64,000 nucleotides of DNA from Pseudomonas sp. B33.4 (GCF_034555375.1 NZ_CP140706.1:5323001-5387000), one strand, 5' to 3'; shown: positions 38,229 to 46,797, counted from the first letter of the stretch. Notes: generated from the sequence alone by a model not told the origin. Numbers and translations are program-made.

Positions 38229-38271
38229 TTCGCTTGGTAACGAACGTGGCAGCTCCTCAACAATAGGAGCT
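38229..38271 (+). promoter_or_regulatory. seqC-like antisense target covering a ribosome binding site
   Basis: Hairpin TTCG-CTTGGTAA-CGAA (38229-38244) again shows CTTGGTAA in its loop. A second hairpin AGCTCCT-caacaat-AGGAGCT (38251-38271) carries ACAATAGG. The AGGAG within it (38265-38269) is the ribosome binding site of the gene starting at 38279. An alternative stem 38217-38225 / 38246-38254 (AGCTGCCAC / GTGGCAGCT) overlaps the CI-like outer stem and this hairpin, so the folds exclude one another. Confidence 0.7.
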
Positions 38272-38278
38272 TCGCCAG

Positions 38279-38437
38279 ATGCACGCCCTCAATCCGTCCA
38301 AAATTCGCGCCGCTGCACACCGTGCAATGGCTCTCGCCGCTTTACACGCCAATTCCAGTCTCGCAACACGTCTCTCCCGCTACAACAGCCATATGGCCAA
38401 AGCCCGCGCACTCGAAACCGCAGGCGGTGCCCAATGA
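38279..38437 (+). CDS. Small basic protein (52 aa), first gene after the antisense RNA
   Basis: ATG at 38279 lies 9 nt after AGGAG; the frame ends TGA at 38437, overlapping the next start (ATGA). The product, MHALNPSKIRAAAHRAMALA and onward to LETAGGAQ, is rich in Ala, Arg and His and probably helical. Such a short basic protein directly controlled by a CI-type RNA recalls the P4 kil/eta position, but there is no sequence evidence of identity. Function unknown. Confidence 0.65.
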   Translation: MHALNPSKIRAAAHRAMALAALHANSSLATRLSRYNSHMAKARALETAGGAQ

Positions 38438-38718
38438 ACAATGCCCTGAGTTTCTCGCTGCCTGAAGACTTGCTTTGTGTGAATCCAAAAGCAGAAGCCG
38501 GTGTGCCCATCGACGCCATCACCTGCGCTATTACGCGAGCCGACTCGGTGCTGACGCTGCTTGAAGATCACTTCGACAGCGAGTCACCCCGCCTCGCAAA
38601 CCACGTTATTGCAGCCATCCTTTGGGACGTGCGCGGCACCCTCGGCCTGATCAAAACCCTCGCCTTGCACGGTGACACCACCTCGACGCCCGCCATGCAA
38701 AAAGGCGGTGCGCTATGA
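38434..38718 (+). CDS. Hypothetical island protein (94 aa)
   Basis: The product MNNALSFSLPEDLLCVNPKA has no family I can name. It is acidic and mostly helical, with ITCAITRADSVLTLLEDHF and LANHVIAAILWDVRGTLGLIKTLA. It overlaps the 52-aa gene and the DUF3077-like gene by ATGA on both sides. The same frame stays open upstream to 37954, reading through the antisense-RNA region; I treat that extension as non-coding. It may be a partner of the next protein, which is similar in size and charge. Confidence 0.7.
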   Translation: MNNALSFSLPEDLLCVNPKAEAGVPIDAITCAITRADSVLTLLEDHFDSESPRLANHVIAAILWDVRGTLGLIKTLALHGDTTSTPAMQKGGAL

Positions 38719-38987
38719 ACACCTCCACCACGCTCGGTCACGCTACATTTACTCGCGTGAATGCCTCCGACTTGAAGTTGTTCCGGGTCAATGCCGGAGT
38801 ACCGGTCGAGGATGCACTGGAGATGGTTTCCCTGCTGCAGCATCACGCCAACCAACTCAACTTCGACGCTGCCATGAGTGAGAGCGGTGAGCGTTTCAGT
38901 TGGCCTGCTTTGTACCTTGGAGAGATGGCCAAAGCCTTGATCGATGACATCAACGACGCACTGTTTCTGCCGAGGGCTGACACATGA
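38715..38987 (+). CDS. DUF3077-like protein (90 aa)
   Basis: A small acidic helical protein with LKLFRVNAGVPVEDALEMVSLLQHHANQL, the pattern of DUF3077 proteins common in Pseudomonas, and a C-terminal helix ending in DDINDALFLPRADT. Function unknown. It overlaps the primase-helicase gene by ATGA and is therefore translationally coupled to it. Confidence 0.7.
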   Translation: MNTSTTLGHATFTRVNASDLKLFRVNAGVPVEDALEMVSLLQHHANQLNFDAAMSESGERFSWPALYLGEMAKALIDDINDALFLPRADT

Positions 38988-41890
38988 GCCAGCACCCGAA
39001 CAGCAACACAAAACGCCCAAGCTTCGCCGACGTGAAAGCCGCCGCACTAAAAGACATTGATCGGGTCCTGTCGCAGTGGCTGCCCAAAGGTAAGCGCGTC
39101 GACGGCGGCAAGGAATACACCGCTCCGAATCCAACCCGCAGCGATAAGCGCTCCGGTTCCCTCAAGATCAGTTTGAGCAAGGGCACATGGGCCGACTTCG
39201 CTACCGGTGATAAGGGCGGCGACCTGATCGATCTGGTGCGCTATCTGGACGGCGGCACTGACGTCGAAGCCTGCAATAAACTGGCAGACCTGCTCAACGT
39301 ATTGCCCGGCGCCGCCAACGCGAAGCCAGCGCCCGTTAAGGCAAAAGCGCCTGAGTGGAGTTCCATTCAGCCGATCCCGGCCGAGGCCATGAACAAGTGC
39401 CCGACCAAGCATCGACAGCACGGCGTGCCGTCCAAGGTGTGGATCTACCGTGATGCTCAGGGCCAGCCCCTAATGGCGCTCTACCGCTTCGACCTTGCCC
39501 CTGACGAGGACGGCAAACCGAAGAAGGTCTTTGCACCCCTGACATGGTGTCAGCGCACCGATGGTCAAACCAAGCAATGGCGCTGGCAGGGTCTGCCCGA
39601 TCCGCGTCCACTGCTGCGCCTTGATGAACTCGTCCAACGCGCTGACGCACCGGTTGTTCTCTGTGAAGGCGAGAAAGCTGCCGATGCCGCCGCCGAACTG
39701 ATGCCGGGCCACGTGGCCACCTGCTGGCCGAACGGGTCCAACTCCTGGCACAAAGCCGACCTGACACCGCTGAAAGGTCGGGATATTTTGTTGTGGCCAG
39801 ACAATGACGTCAGCGGCACAGCCTGCATGGAAACCGTAGCCGACAAGCTGCGCGAGATCGGCGCCGCGTCGGTGCGAGTCATCGCGCTGGAGGTGTTCAA
39901 GCGCAAGCCCACGCTGAAAAACGGCGCCGCTGACTTCGCCAAAGGTGGTCAATGGGACGACGGCGACGATGCAGCCGATGCGCTTGCCAAAGGCTGGACA
40001 GCCCCCCACCTCACCAAGCTGGAAAGCAGCGGTGAACTGTTCGGTTTGGTTGTGGAAAAGTCGGAGCCTGAGCAGGCCAAGGCTAATCCGGAACCGAAGG
40101 CAAAAGCAGCAGCCAAGCGTCCCTCGAAGCCAAAGAATGACCTGATGCCCGGTGGTTTTCGCCTCACGTCCGAAGGCGTCTTTTATGCGGGCGACGACGG
40201 CGAAGCACGGCCAGTGTGTTCGCCTCTGGAAATCCTTGCCCGCACTCGCGACGACAAAGGCCAGAACTGGGGCCTGCTGGTCGAGTTCGACGATCCCGAC
40301 GGTGCCAAAAAACGCTGGAACATCCCAGCGCGCACCATGACCGGCGACTTCGGCAAGGACGTACTTGGCCCATTGGTAGACATGGGGCTGCGTCTGGCAG
40401 GTAGCCGGTCCGGACGCAATGCACGCAACGACCTGCAGAGCTATCTCGGTGGCTTCGACAGCGCGCAACGGGCACGACTGGTTACGCGTTTGGGTTGGCA
40501 CGACAGCGCCTTTCTTCTGCCCGAGAAGCAGGTCGGCGCGCACAGCGAACACCTGCACTTCTACGAGGCCGGCTCTCAACTTCCTCCGATCAGCGAAGCG
40601 GGCACGCTTGAGCAGTGGCAGGAGCAGATCGGCGCGCTATGCGTCGGCAACCATCGCTTGGCGTTTGTCGTCGGCGTGGCTTTTGCGGGACCACTGCTAC
40701 ACATGCTTGGCCATGAATCGGGTGGCTTTCACTTGTACGGCGACAGTTCTGGCGGCAAGACCACGCACCTGCAAGTTGCCGCCTCGATCTACGGCGGGCC
40801 GCGCCTGGTGCGTTCGTGGCGCTCCACCGACAACGCGCTGGAATCCATCGCTGCAGCGCACTCCGACGGGCTCCTGGTGCTGGACGAAATCGGCATGTGC
40901 GATCCGCGCATCATCGGTGAGACCGTGTACATGCTAGGCAATGGCACCGGCAAGGCCCGCGCCAACGATCGAGGGCAAGCAGGCCGACAGGTACAGGAGT
41001 GGCGTTTACTGTTTCTCTCCACCGGCGAGAAAACGCTGGCTCAGCACATGGCCGAAGCCAACAAAGAACTGAAAGCGGGCATGGAGGTGCGCATGCTTGC
41101 GGTCCCGGCCGATGCGAGCAAAGGCCTCGGCATGTTCGACACACTCAACGGTTTTGAGGATGCGGCGGCACTGGCCGACTCGCTGAAGGCACGGGTAGCG
41201 AAGTATTACGGCACACCGCTTACGGCCTTTCTCACGGCGCTGTGCGAACCGGGCAAGCGCCACGGTTGGTCCGCCATCCTGCGCCGCACGCTGGAAGGGT
41301 TTATCGCTCAGTCGCTACCAGCCTCGGCCAGCGGACAGGCACACCGTGCAGCCGCTCGCTTCGGCCTCGCGGCTGCAGCGGGTGAGCTGGCCACCGCGAT
41401 GGGCATCACCGGTTGGCCGGATGGGACTGCCACTACCGCCGCTCGCGTGTGTTTGAACGCATGGATGAACGAGCGAGGCGGAGCCGGGAACTTAGAGGGG
41501 GATGCGATCTTGGCGCGGCTGCGCCAGATCATTGAGCGCTTTGGCGAAAGTCGGTTCACCCGCTGGGAATCGGCGGCGGCGAAGATCGACGAACACGGCC
41601 CGCGCACCATCGACCGCCTCGGCTTTCGCAAGACGCTGGAGCACGGCTTGGGCGACTCCCTGCACACCACTAACACCTATTACGTGCTCCCCGAGTTATG
41701 GCGCTCGGAGATCTTCCGAGGCATGAACATCACTGCCGTGAACAAGGAACTGCTACAGCGAGGTGTTCTGGAGCCCGGAGGTGATGGCAGGGCATCGAGT
41801 TTGATCCGGTTGCCCGGTCTTGGCACACAACGCTGCTACGTCGTGAAGACGATTCCGGGAATGGATGAGAGCGAGGCTCGGGCTGCCTGA
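38984..41890 (+). CDS. Toprim-DUF927 primase-helicase
   Basis: A 968-residue replication protein. The N-terminal part (about 1-110) resembles the DNA-binding module of phage primases (SLKISLSKGTWADFATGDKGGDLIDLVRYL). A Toprim domain (about 220-300) has E228 in VLCEGEKAADAA and the acidic pair in LLWPDND (273-275). After an Ala/Lys-rich linker (360-385) comes a DUF927 helicase module, with Walker A GDSSGGKT (586-593) and Walker B LLVLDE (630-635). It probably unwinds and primes replication of the excised element, as alpha does in P4, although the domain order differs from P4 alpha. Its origin may be the repeat region near 49,600. It is intact, and the ATGA overlap couples it to the early genes. 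Confidence 0.88.
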   Translation: MSQHPNSNTKRPSFADVKAAALKDIDRVLSQWLPKGKRVDGGKEYTAPNPTRSDKRSGSLKISLSKGTWADFATGDKGGDLIDLVRYLDGGTDVEACNKLADLLNVLPGAANAKPAPVKAKAPEWSSIQPIPAEAMNKCPTKHRQHGVPSKVWIYRDAQGQPLMALYRFDLAPDEDGKPKKVFAPLTWCQRTDGQTKQWRWQGLPDPRPLLRLDELVQRADAPVVLCEGEKAADAAAELMPGHVATCWPNGSNSWHKADLTPLKGRDILLWPDNDVSGTACMETVADKLREIGAASVRVIALEVFKRKPTLKNGAADFAKGGQWDDGDDAADALAKGWTAPHLTKLESSGELFGLVVEKSEPEQAKANPEPKAKAAAKRPSKPKNDLMPGGFRLTSEGVFYAGDDGEARPVCSPLEILARTRDDKGQNWGLLVEFDDPDGAKKRWNIPARTMTGDFGKDVLGPLVDMGLRLAGSRSGRNARNDLQSYLGGFDSAQRARLVTRLGWHDSAFLLPEKQVGAHSEHLHFYEAGSQLPPISEAGTLEQWQEQIGALCVGNHRLAFVVGVAFAGPLLHMLGHESGGFHLYGDSSGGKTTHLQVAASIYGGPRLVRSWRSTDNALESIAAAHSDGLLVLDEIGMCDPRIIGETVYMLGNGTGKARANDRGQAGRQVQEWRLLFLSTGEKTLAQHMAEANKELKAGMEVRMLAVPADASKGLGMFDTLNGFEDAAALADSLKARVAKYYGTPLTAFLTALCEPGKRHGWSAILRRTLEGFIAQSLPASASGQAHRAAARFGLAAAAGELATAMGITGWPDGTATTAARVCLNAWMNERGGAGNLEGDAILARLRQIIERFGESRFTRWESAAAKIDEHGPRTIDRLGFRKTLEHGLGDSLHTTNTYYVLPELWRSEIFRGMNITAVNKELLQRGVLEPGGDGRASSLIRLPGLGTQRCYVVKTIPGMDESEARAA

Positions 41891-41981
41891 AGGCATCTCT
41901 GCTGATCGAGGTAGCGCCGGCTTATTCCCGGCCTCGCCAGCCACTCAACCAACCCACAACCGAATTGAAAGAGACCAGACC

Positions 41982-42926
41982 ATGAACGAAATTCAAGAAC
42001 TGCAAGACCGCCGCGACCAATTGCGCAGCGAGGCAGAACAGCTGCACGCCGACATGCTGCCCCTCGAGACGATACTGGAAAGCGACGACGCCATCGAACC
42101 GGAACGCGAGCGCGAACTGCGGGACAAGTACAACGAATTGAAAGGCAAATTCGACTCGCGCAATCTCAATGCCGATCTGTTGGACCGGCGAATCAATCGC
42201 CTAGAAAACCTCGCCAATTGCGATTCCCTGATGACGGGTTACATCGAGGCCATGGATAACTGGAAGGCTGATGAGCTGGAGCTTCAAGAAAAGCGCCACA
42301 GCCTGAGTACCCGCTTGGAACAGATCCAACAACAGGCGGTAGAGGACATGACCAAAGCCCGTCAGGCTGAAACGGACGCTGCCACTGCGTATGCGCAGGC
42401 CGTTGCTTGGGGTGACACCGAAGGCGAGAAGACTGCCAACGCCGACGCACAAAAGGCCGCGAAGAACCTGACGACCGCCGCTGAACATAACCGTCGGCAG
42501 CTCTTGATCATAGCCGCGTTGGAGCAGGAGTTGCTCACCGTAGATAAATACATCTCAGAAGCACAGGTAACGCATAAAGATATTGAGCGAACAGCTCTGT
42601 TGCTGTCGCACACGGTACTCGAAGAAAAATGGAATGAGGCCGCTAAAGCGTTGTTCGAGGCGGGTGGAAAGCTATGGGCGAGTTACAACTTGCTTGGCCG
42701 AGACCAGATCGGGCTCATGAAGCTTGCCGTTCCAGAGCAAGGTGAAAACTTTGGAAAGTGGACGTGGGAAGAGCTATCAACTCGCTCGCGCCAATACCAC
42801 GCCCGGGACTTAATCCAACTCGACACCTTGCCAATACCGCAACAGCCAGCAGATATGAACAATCCAGAACAATGCAGGGATGAACGTAATGAACAAACCA
42901 ATACAGAACAGCGCGAACTGGTCTGA
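41982..42926 (+). CDS. Coiled-coil protein (314 aa)
   Basis: Not assigned to a family. The ATG at 41982 gives MNEIQELQDRRDQLRSEAEQ; 39 upstream codons in frame are discarded. Heptad-like charged helices dominate residues 1-200 (QLHADMLPLETILESDDAIEPERERELRDKYNELKGKF, EKRHSLSTRLEQIQQQAVEDMTKARQAETDAATAYAQA). The C-terminal ~110 residues are more globular (LFEAGGKLWASYNLLGRDQIGLMKLAVPEQG). No signal peptide. It lies downstream of the primase-helicase and overlaps the next small gene. A structural or replication-accessory role is possible. Confidence 0.75.
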   Translation: MNEIQELQDRRDQLRSEAEQLHADMLPLETILESDDAIEPERERELRDKYNELKGKFDSRNLNADLLDRRINRLENLANCDSLMTGYIEAMDNWKADELELQEKRHSLSTRLEQIQQQAVEDMTKARQAETDAATAYAQAVAWGDTEGEKTANADAQKAAKNLTTAAEHNRRQLLIIAALEQELLTVDKYISEAQVTHKDIERTALLLSHTVLEEKWNEAAKALFEAGGKLWASYNLLGRDQIGLMKLAVPEQGENFGKWTWEELSTRSRQYHARDLIQLDTLPIPQQPADMNNPEQCRDERNEQTNTEQRELV

Positions 42927-43083
42927 CACACTCAAAACTCGGAAAGCCCATCTCAATACCCTGCTGAAGACCATCAACGCAGGAGCGGGCAAAACCAGTC
43001 CGATACAAACGCTAACCATCAACGCGATTAAATCGGAAATGGCGCATATCGAAAGCCAACTGAATCGCCGGAAATTGTGCTGA
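42889..43083 (+). CDS. Small hypothetical protein (64 aa) overlapping the coiled-coil gene
   Basis: Starts inside the 3' end of the coiled-coil gene in another frame (ATG at 42889; an ATG at 42880 is the alternative) and ends MAHIESQLNRRKLC. Lys- and Thr-rich, probably a helical pair. The short overlap (38 bp) and position in the operon favour a real gene, but no family is recognisable. Confidence 0.5.
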   Translation: MNKPIQNSANWSDTLKTRKAHLNTLLKTINAGAGKTSPIQTLTINAIKSEMAHIESQLNRRKLC

Positions 43084-43145
43084 ACTTGTTACTTACACTA
43101 ACATCCAAATGAGCACCTGGGACCCAACTAAACAAAGGAAATAAC

Positions 43146-43511
43146 ATGTCCAAACTCGCAGAATACCGTCAGTTGGAAAAACACCTCGCCGAGCAGCTCA
43201 AGGCACTGGAAGCACTGAAAGGTGATGACGGACTGAAGAAAGAAATCGAGTTCGAAACGAAGCTGCGCAAGCTGCTCGAAAATTATGGGTTCAGCTTGAA
43301 ACACATCATCAATCTGCTCGACCCTCTAGCCTCGGCGCGCCTGCAAACCTCTGCTCCGATAGCGGGCAAGCGCAAACCTCGCGAACTGAAGGTTTACAAA
43401 AACCCGAGCACCGCTGAAATGGTCGAAACCAAAGGTGGGAACAACAAAGTCCTGAAGGAGTGGAAAGCCAAATACGGCGCCGACGTCGTCGAGGGATGGC
43501 TTCAGAAGTAA
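43146..43511 (+). CDS. MvaT/MvaU-family (H-NS-like) silencer
   Basis: A 121-residue xenogeneic silencer. The N-terminal oligomerisation helix (KLAEYRQLEKHLAEQLKALEALKGDDGLKKEIEFETKLRKLLENYGFSLKHIINLLDP) and C-terminal DNA-binding motif (LKVYKNPSTAEMVETKGGNNKVLKEWKAKYGADVVEGW) match the MvaT/TurA/TurB family of Pseudomonas. AAAGGAAATAAC precedes the ATG. Island-borne copies can silence cargo or interfere with host MvaT; the AT-rich cargo begins about 230 bp downstream. The gene ends in its own terminator. Confidence 0.92.
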   Translation: MSKLAEYRQLEKHLAEQLKALEALKGDDGLKKEIEFETKLRKLLENYGFSLKHIINLLDPLASARLQTSAPIAGKRKPRELKVYKNPSTAEMVETKGGNNKVLKEWKAKYGADVVEGWLQK

Positions 43512-43527
43512 AAGAAGCTTTACCTGA

Positions 43528-43553
43528 AAGGGGCCCCACTCAGGGCCCTTTTT
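43528..43553 (+). terminator. Terminator of the MvaT-like gene
   Basis: AAGGGGCCC cactca GGGCCCTTTTT, 16 nt after the stop. Confidence 0.85.
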
Positions 43554-43743
43554 GCTGATGGGCGGGCACGTTTTCGAAAAAACTAGTCATACATAAAAAA
43601 CTATTCAACTTCCCTCCCTAACAAATGCAGGGCCACTGGTCCATTTACTAGTAGGTGTAAATGTCATGATGAGATTTAACTCCCACCTACGCCTACCTTT
43701 TTACGAAAAGGTAGGCGCGCCTGACATTGCTTGTGGGCGAGGC

Positions 43744-46332
43744 TTATTTAGGCCGCGTATATATATTGCAGTCTCTATAAATATTTGCACCAAGCACTTC
43801 ACCTACTAAAGCCTGCGTGTCCTCATCGACATCAAAGCCACCCCATGATTGGTTCAACAAATACTGTACTGCGTTAAGGACTGAACAGGCAGCTCTTTCG
43901 GGACCGTCCTGTTCTATTTTAGTAACCCAAAACACCCCGCTGGACATATCGATTTCTAGAATTTTATCATCTCTTTCAAAAAAACTATAAAAATCACGAT
44001 AAAGCACCTCATCATCATCGTCGTGCGTAATCGTTCCATCATGTAGTATAAGGATGTCGGAATTAAGGCAGTACTGTTGAAGTTCCACATATGTGCAAGG
44101 ATTACCTGCTAACGTTCCTAATGTCAGCGGTTCATGTTCTGCCCCATAAACTGCCAGCATTACGGAATCCTTAATTGAGATAACTCCCTTATTCAAACTT
44201 CCTAACAAAGAAGACTGATGATTTGCCCACTTCTTAAGTTCAAGTGCAGACAGGCTAGGGATAGCAGACTGCCTTGCCAAGTCGTCTTGTGGACGAACGT
44301 TCACAAGACCGACAAGGCCAGGTATAAAACCAGCAAATATTCCGTTATAGACACCTATGCCGGTTGAACTGCTTGCATAACTTGGATAAGAAACAGTCGC
44401 CCTTCCTAAAACTTTGCCGGAAGTGCTTTCAATGTCTGTTATGCTTTTCCAAGGCCCACCCTTCGTAATGTCTGCATTTCCAAATTCACCTGGAGCGATA
44501 CGGCGGAGTAAATCCAAGGCGCCAATTTTCGTCCAATCATTTGCAGTAACTATTCTATGTCGCGCCTCACCCGGGGTTTGCACAAAGAAGTTTATGTCTA
44601 ATGCTGGTGCCAGCTGAGCACAAACTTCAGGAAAAGTAATTTCCGCGCGGCGATTAGGATGCTTTTTCACACACAACTCTTGCAACTTACCATCAAATAG
44701 CAATACCGATACACGAGTCCCATGACGTTTCATTTTTTCGTATTCGAGTGGAGGGCGTAATGTAGGCCGCTGATGTGTTCCATGGGAGAACTCAAGTAGC
44801 CATTGAGCGCTTTCACTTTCCTTAGGTTCAAAGCGGCGGGTAGTAATCTTAATGTTTTCGCCAAGCATAAATATCGAAAAGAAGCCTATCCCAAACTTTC
44901 CTACCGCCTCGAATTTTTTTGATAATAGATCTTTCCATTCACTTTGAAGATCTGCGCTACGCCACAGAGACTTCCCAAAATCGAGAAGGACTTCCGTAAG
45001 CACGTATCTACTCATTCCTACGCCTGTATCAGTCACATGTAACCACTGTCCCTGGGGAGAGTCTTCAAGTCCGATTACTAGTTCTCCTTCGTCCTCGCCC
45101 AGCCCCCCGAGGCTCCTACAGGCTCGGATTGAATCCACAGAATTTTGAATCAACTCTCTCAGGGCGGAAGATGGGTGTTGGCCATAGAGCTTCTCACCTC
45201 CAAACCTTTCCACCATATCGTTTATATTAGTAATTTTTATACTTGTATCGACAGGATGCCAACCTTCCGTTGCAACATTTCTAGCAAAATTTTCCGGGCT
45301 GTGTGAGTTCGCAACAGACTTTACCGCAAATCTCGGCCGATGAAACTCTACAAGCAACCTATCCGCCATTCTCAGCTCTTTATCGACCATTTTCGCTGTA
45401 TCGTAAGCGAGCCACCAAGCATCTTGCTCATCAATGGGGAAACTTGAGCCAGAATAGCAAAGCTCAGCTCGCATTATATCCGGATCTCTTTTTGGACTAT
45501 TAAGCTTAGTCTGGAAGTTCCAGTGTGCGAGTGAAACTCCAGTCGGATTGACTAGCGCTTGAAGAAAGCGTGGAGCTCGTTGAGAGTCTATATGCGCTGC
45601 ATCCGCCGTCCGTAACAGCAGGGCAAGCTTTAAAACATCAATCGTCCATGGAGCCGGCCCTAGGTAAGCGGGCGGCATTATTTTTTTTTGATGTAAATTT
45701 TCTAACTGATGATGCGAATGCCAATGACTCTCTGCAATCTCTCCTATTACTTCAGCATATGCTCTGCGGAGATCATCTTGGGGAAGCAGGTAAATCGATT
45801 CTTTTCCATTTGATACGCTCCATGATTGACGGGCAAGCACCCTAGCCTGCTTTGGATGCAGCGCACGAAGAACTTCAAATAAAACTTGTTGAAACTGATC
45901 AGTACCTTTAATGAGAGCATTGCTGTTATAGCCAAGTACAGAGCAGTACATTTCCCATTCAGGCAGCGCCATTATCTCCTCTATACCACCAGGATAAGCC
46001 GCTATGCAGTGCGCAGAGTCGTGAAGTAAAAATGCCCCGCCCAAGACAAAGGCTTCTGCAGGATTGAGACAATAATCAGGCCCTGCAATCTCAGAGGCGG
46101 TCCACCACAGCGCATCGATATGAGTGATGTCATGGACAGTAAGTGAAGGCATATCTTTATGAATCTGCGCTACCAGCATCGACACTCGATCGCGAAAATC
46201 CATGAACGCAGACGCAAGCATGGTCCGCTGCTTGTCGAACCCGTCGTGCGCCTCATTGAACGCCTGAAACCAAAGCGGTGACTGCTGATAGTTTTCCATG
46301 TTGTTAATAGCGCTCCGATGTATTGGGGGCAT
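43744..46332 (-). CDS. HD-domain plus Hsp90-type (GHKL) ATPase protein, candidate defence protein
   Basis: An 862-residue protein in two parts. Residues about 40-260 form an HD-type metal-dependent phosphohydrolase-like domain, with HDITH (67-71), LLHDSAH (H104, D105) and LLRTADAAH (D244). Residues about 365-600 form a GHKL ATPase with the N box ALRELIQNSVDSIRA (E393, N397), G1 box DTGVGM (435-440) and G2 box GKFGIGFFSIFMLG (478-491), the last strikingly like HtpG. The remaining C-terminal third is unassigned and acidic near the end. All nucleotide-binding motifs are intact. An ATG at 46299 is an alternative start. Lower GC and island location mark it as transferred cargo. Such HD/GHKL fusions fit a sensor or effector in phage defence; that role is inference. 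Confidence 0.82.
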   Translation of the reverse strand: MPPIHRSAINNMENYQQSPLWFQAFNEAHDGFDKQRTMLASAFMDFRDRVSMLVAQIHKDMPSLTVHDITHIDALWWTASEIAGPDYCLNPAEAFVLGGAFLLHDSAHCIAAYPGGIEEIMALPEWEMYCSVLGYNSNALIKGTDQFQQVLFEVLRALHPKQARVLARQSWSVSNGKESIYLLPQDDLRRAYAEVIGEIAESHWHSHHQLENLHQKKIMPPAYLGPAPWTIDVLKLALLLRTADAAHIDSQRAPRFLQALVNPTGVSLAHWNFQTKLNSPKRDPDIMRAELCYSGSSFPIDEQDAWWLAYDTAKMVDKELRMADRLLVEFHRPRFAVKSVANSHSPENFARNVATEGWHPVDTSIKITNINDMVERFGGEKLYGQHPSSALRELIQNSVDSIRACRSLGGLGEDEGELVIGLEDSPQGQWLHVTDTGVGMSRYVLTEVLLDFGKSLWRSADLQSEWKDLLSKKFEAVGKFGIGFFSIFMLGENIKITTRRFEPKESESAQWLLEFSHGTHQRPTLRPPLEYEKMKRHGTRVSVLLFDGKLQELCVKKHPNRRAEITFPEVCAQLAPALDINFFVQTPGEARHRIVTANDWTKIGALDLLRRIAPGEFGNADITKGGPWKSITDIESTSGKVLGRATVSYPSYASSSTGIGVYNGIFAGFIPGLVGLVNVRPQDDLARQSAIPSLSALELKKWANHQSSLLGSLNKGVISIKDSVMLAVYGAEHEPLTLGTLAGNPCTYVELQQYCLNSDILILHDGTITHDDDDEVLYRDFYSFFERDDKILEIDMSSGVFWVTKIEQDGPERAACSVLNAVQYLLNQSWGGFDVDEDTQALVGEVLGANIYRDCNIYTRPK

Positions 46333-46797
46333 ATACGGTATAAATATTGATAGAAATGGCCAATCGCCACTGTGCAGGGTATGCTAGTTGATTGACATTG
46401 TCAGCACCGATCAATGACTTTGCTTTCCTTTTCGGAAGGAAAAATTACAAACGAGGATGAGCACGTTGAAATGCGGAACAATAGCAGCTGCTACGATGCC
46501 CATTTTTTGCGTAATGATGGCACCCTAAATTACGTAGAATCACTAATTCGTAGATTTTGTTTGTCGTGATTTCCATGATCTTTGGACCGCCCACTGCCCA
46601 TGCTTCAATCTGTCGGCGAAACTGTATTATAGTTACGACTATTTGAAGAAGGCTATCTCTCGCAAGCACCTGCCTCCAGGTTGACCTAAGTTTCTCGCGA
46701 ATTACCACTTATGGCCGGAAGCGGCCACGTAGGAGTGATCGCCTTCGGCCAGAAACAGCCGGCCGAGCTCGTAAGTAGATTTGCTCACTCTCTCGCA
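46333..46797. other. 465-bp gap between the two cargo genes
   Basis: Low-GC sequence with no convincing gene. An 87-codon reverse-strand frame at 46445-46708 has no domain and no clear ribosome binding site. Near 46720-46760 lie GC-rich short inverted pieces around ggccggaagcggcc, possibly the end signal of the upstream ATPase gene. The gap length suggests that the two cargo genes have separate promoters. Confidence 0.5.

Noticed and set aside
46445..46708. 87-codon reverse-strand ORF between the two cargo genes
   Set aside because: No domain, no ribosome binding site that I can see, and an amino-acid composition with clustered Cys, His and Arg typical of chance frames.
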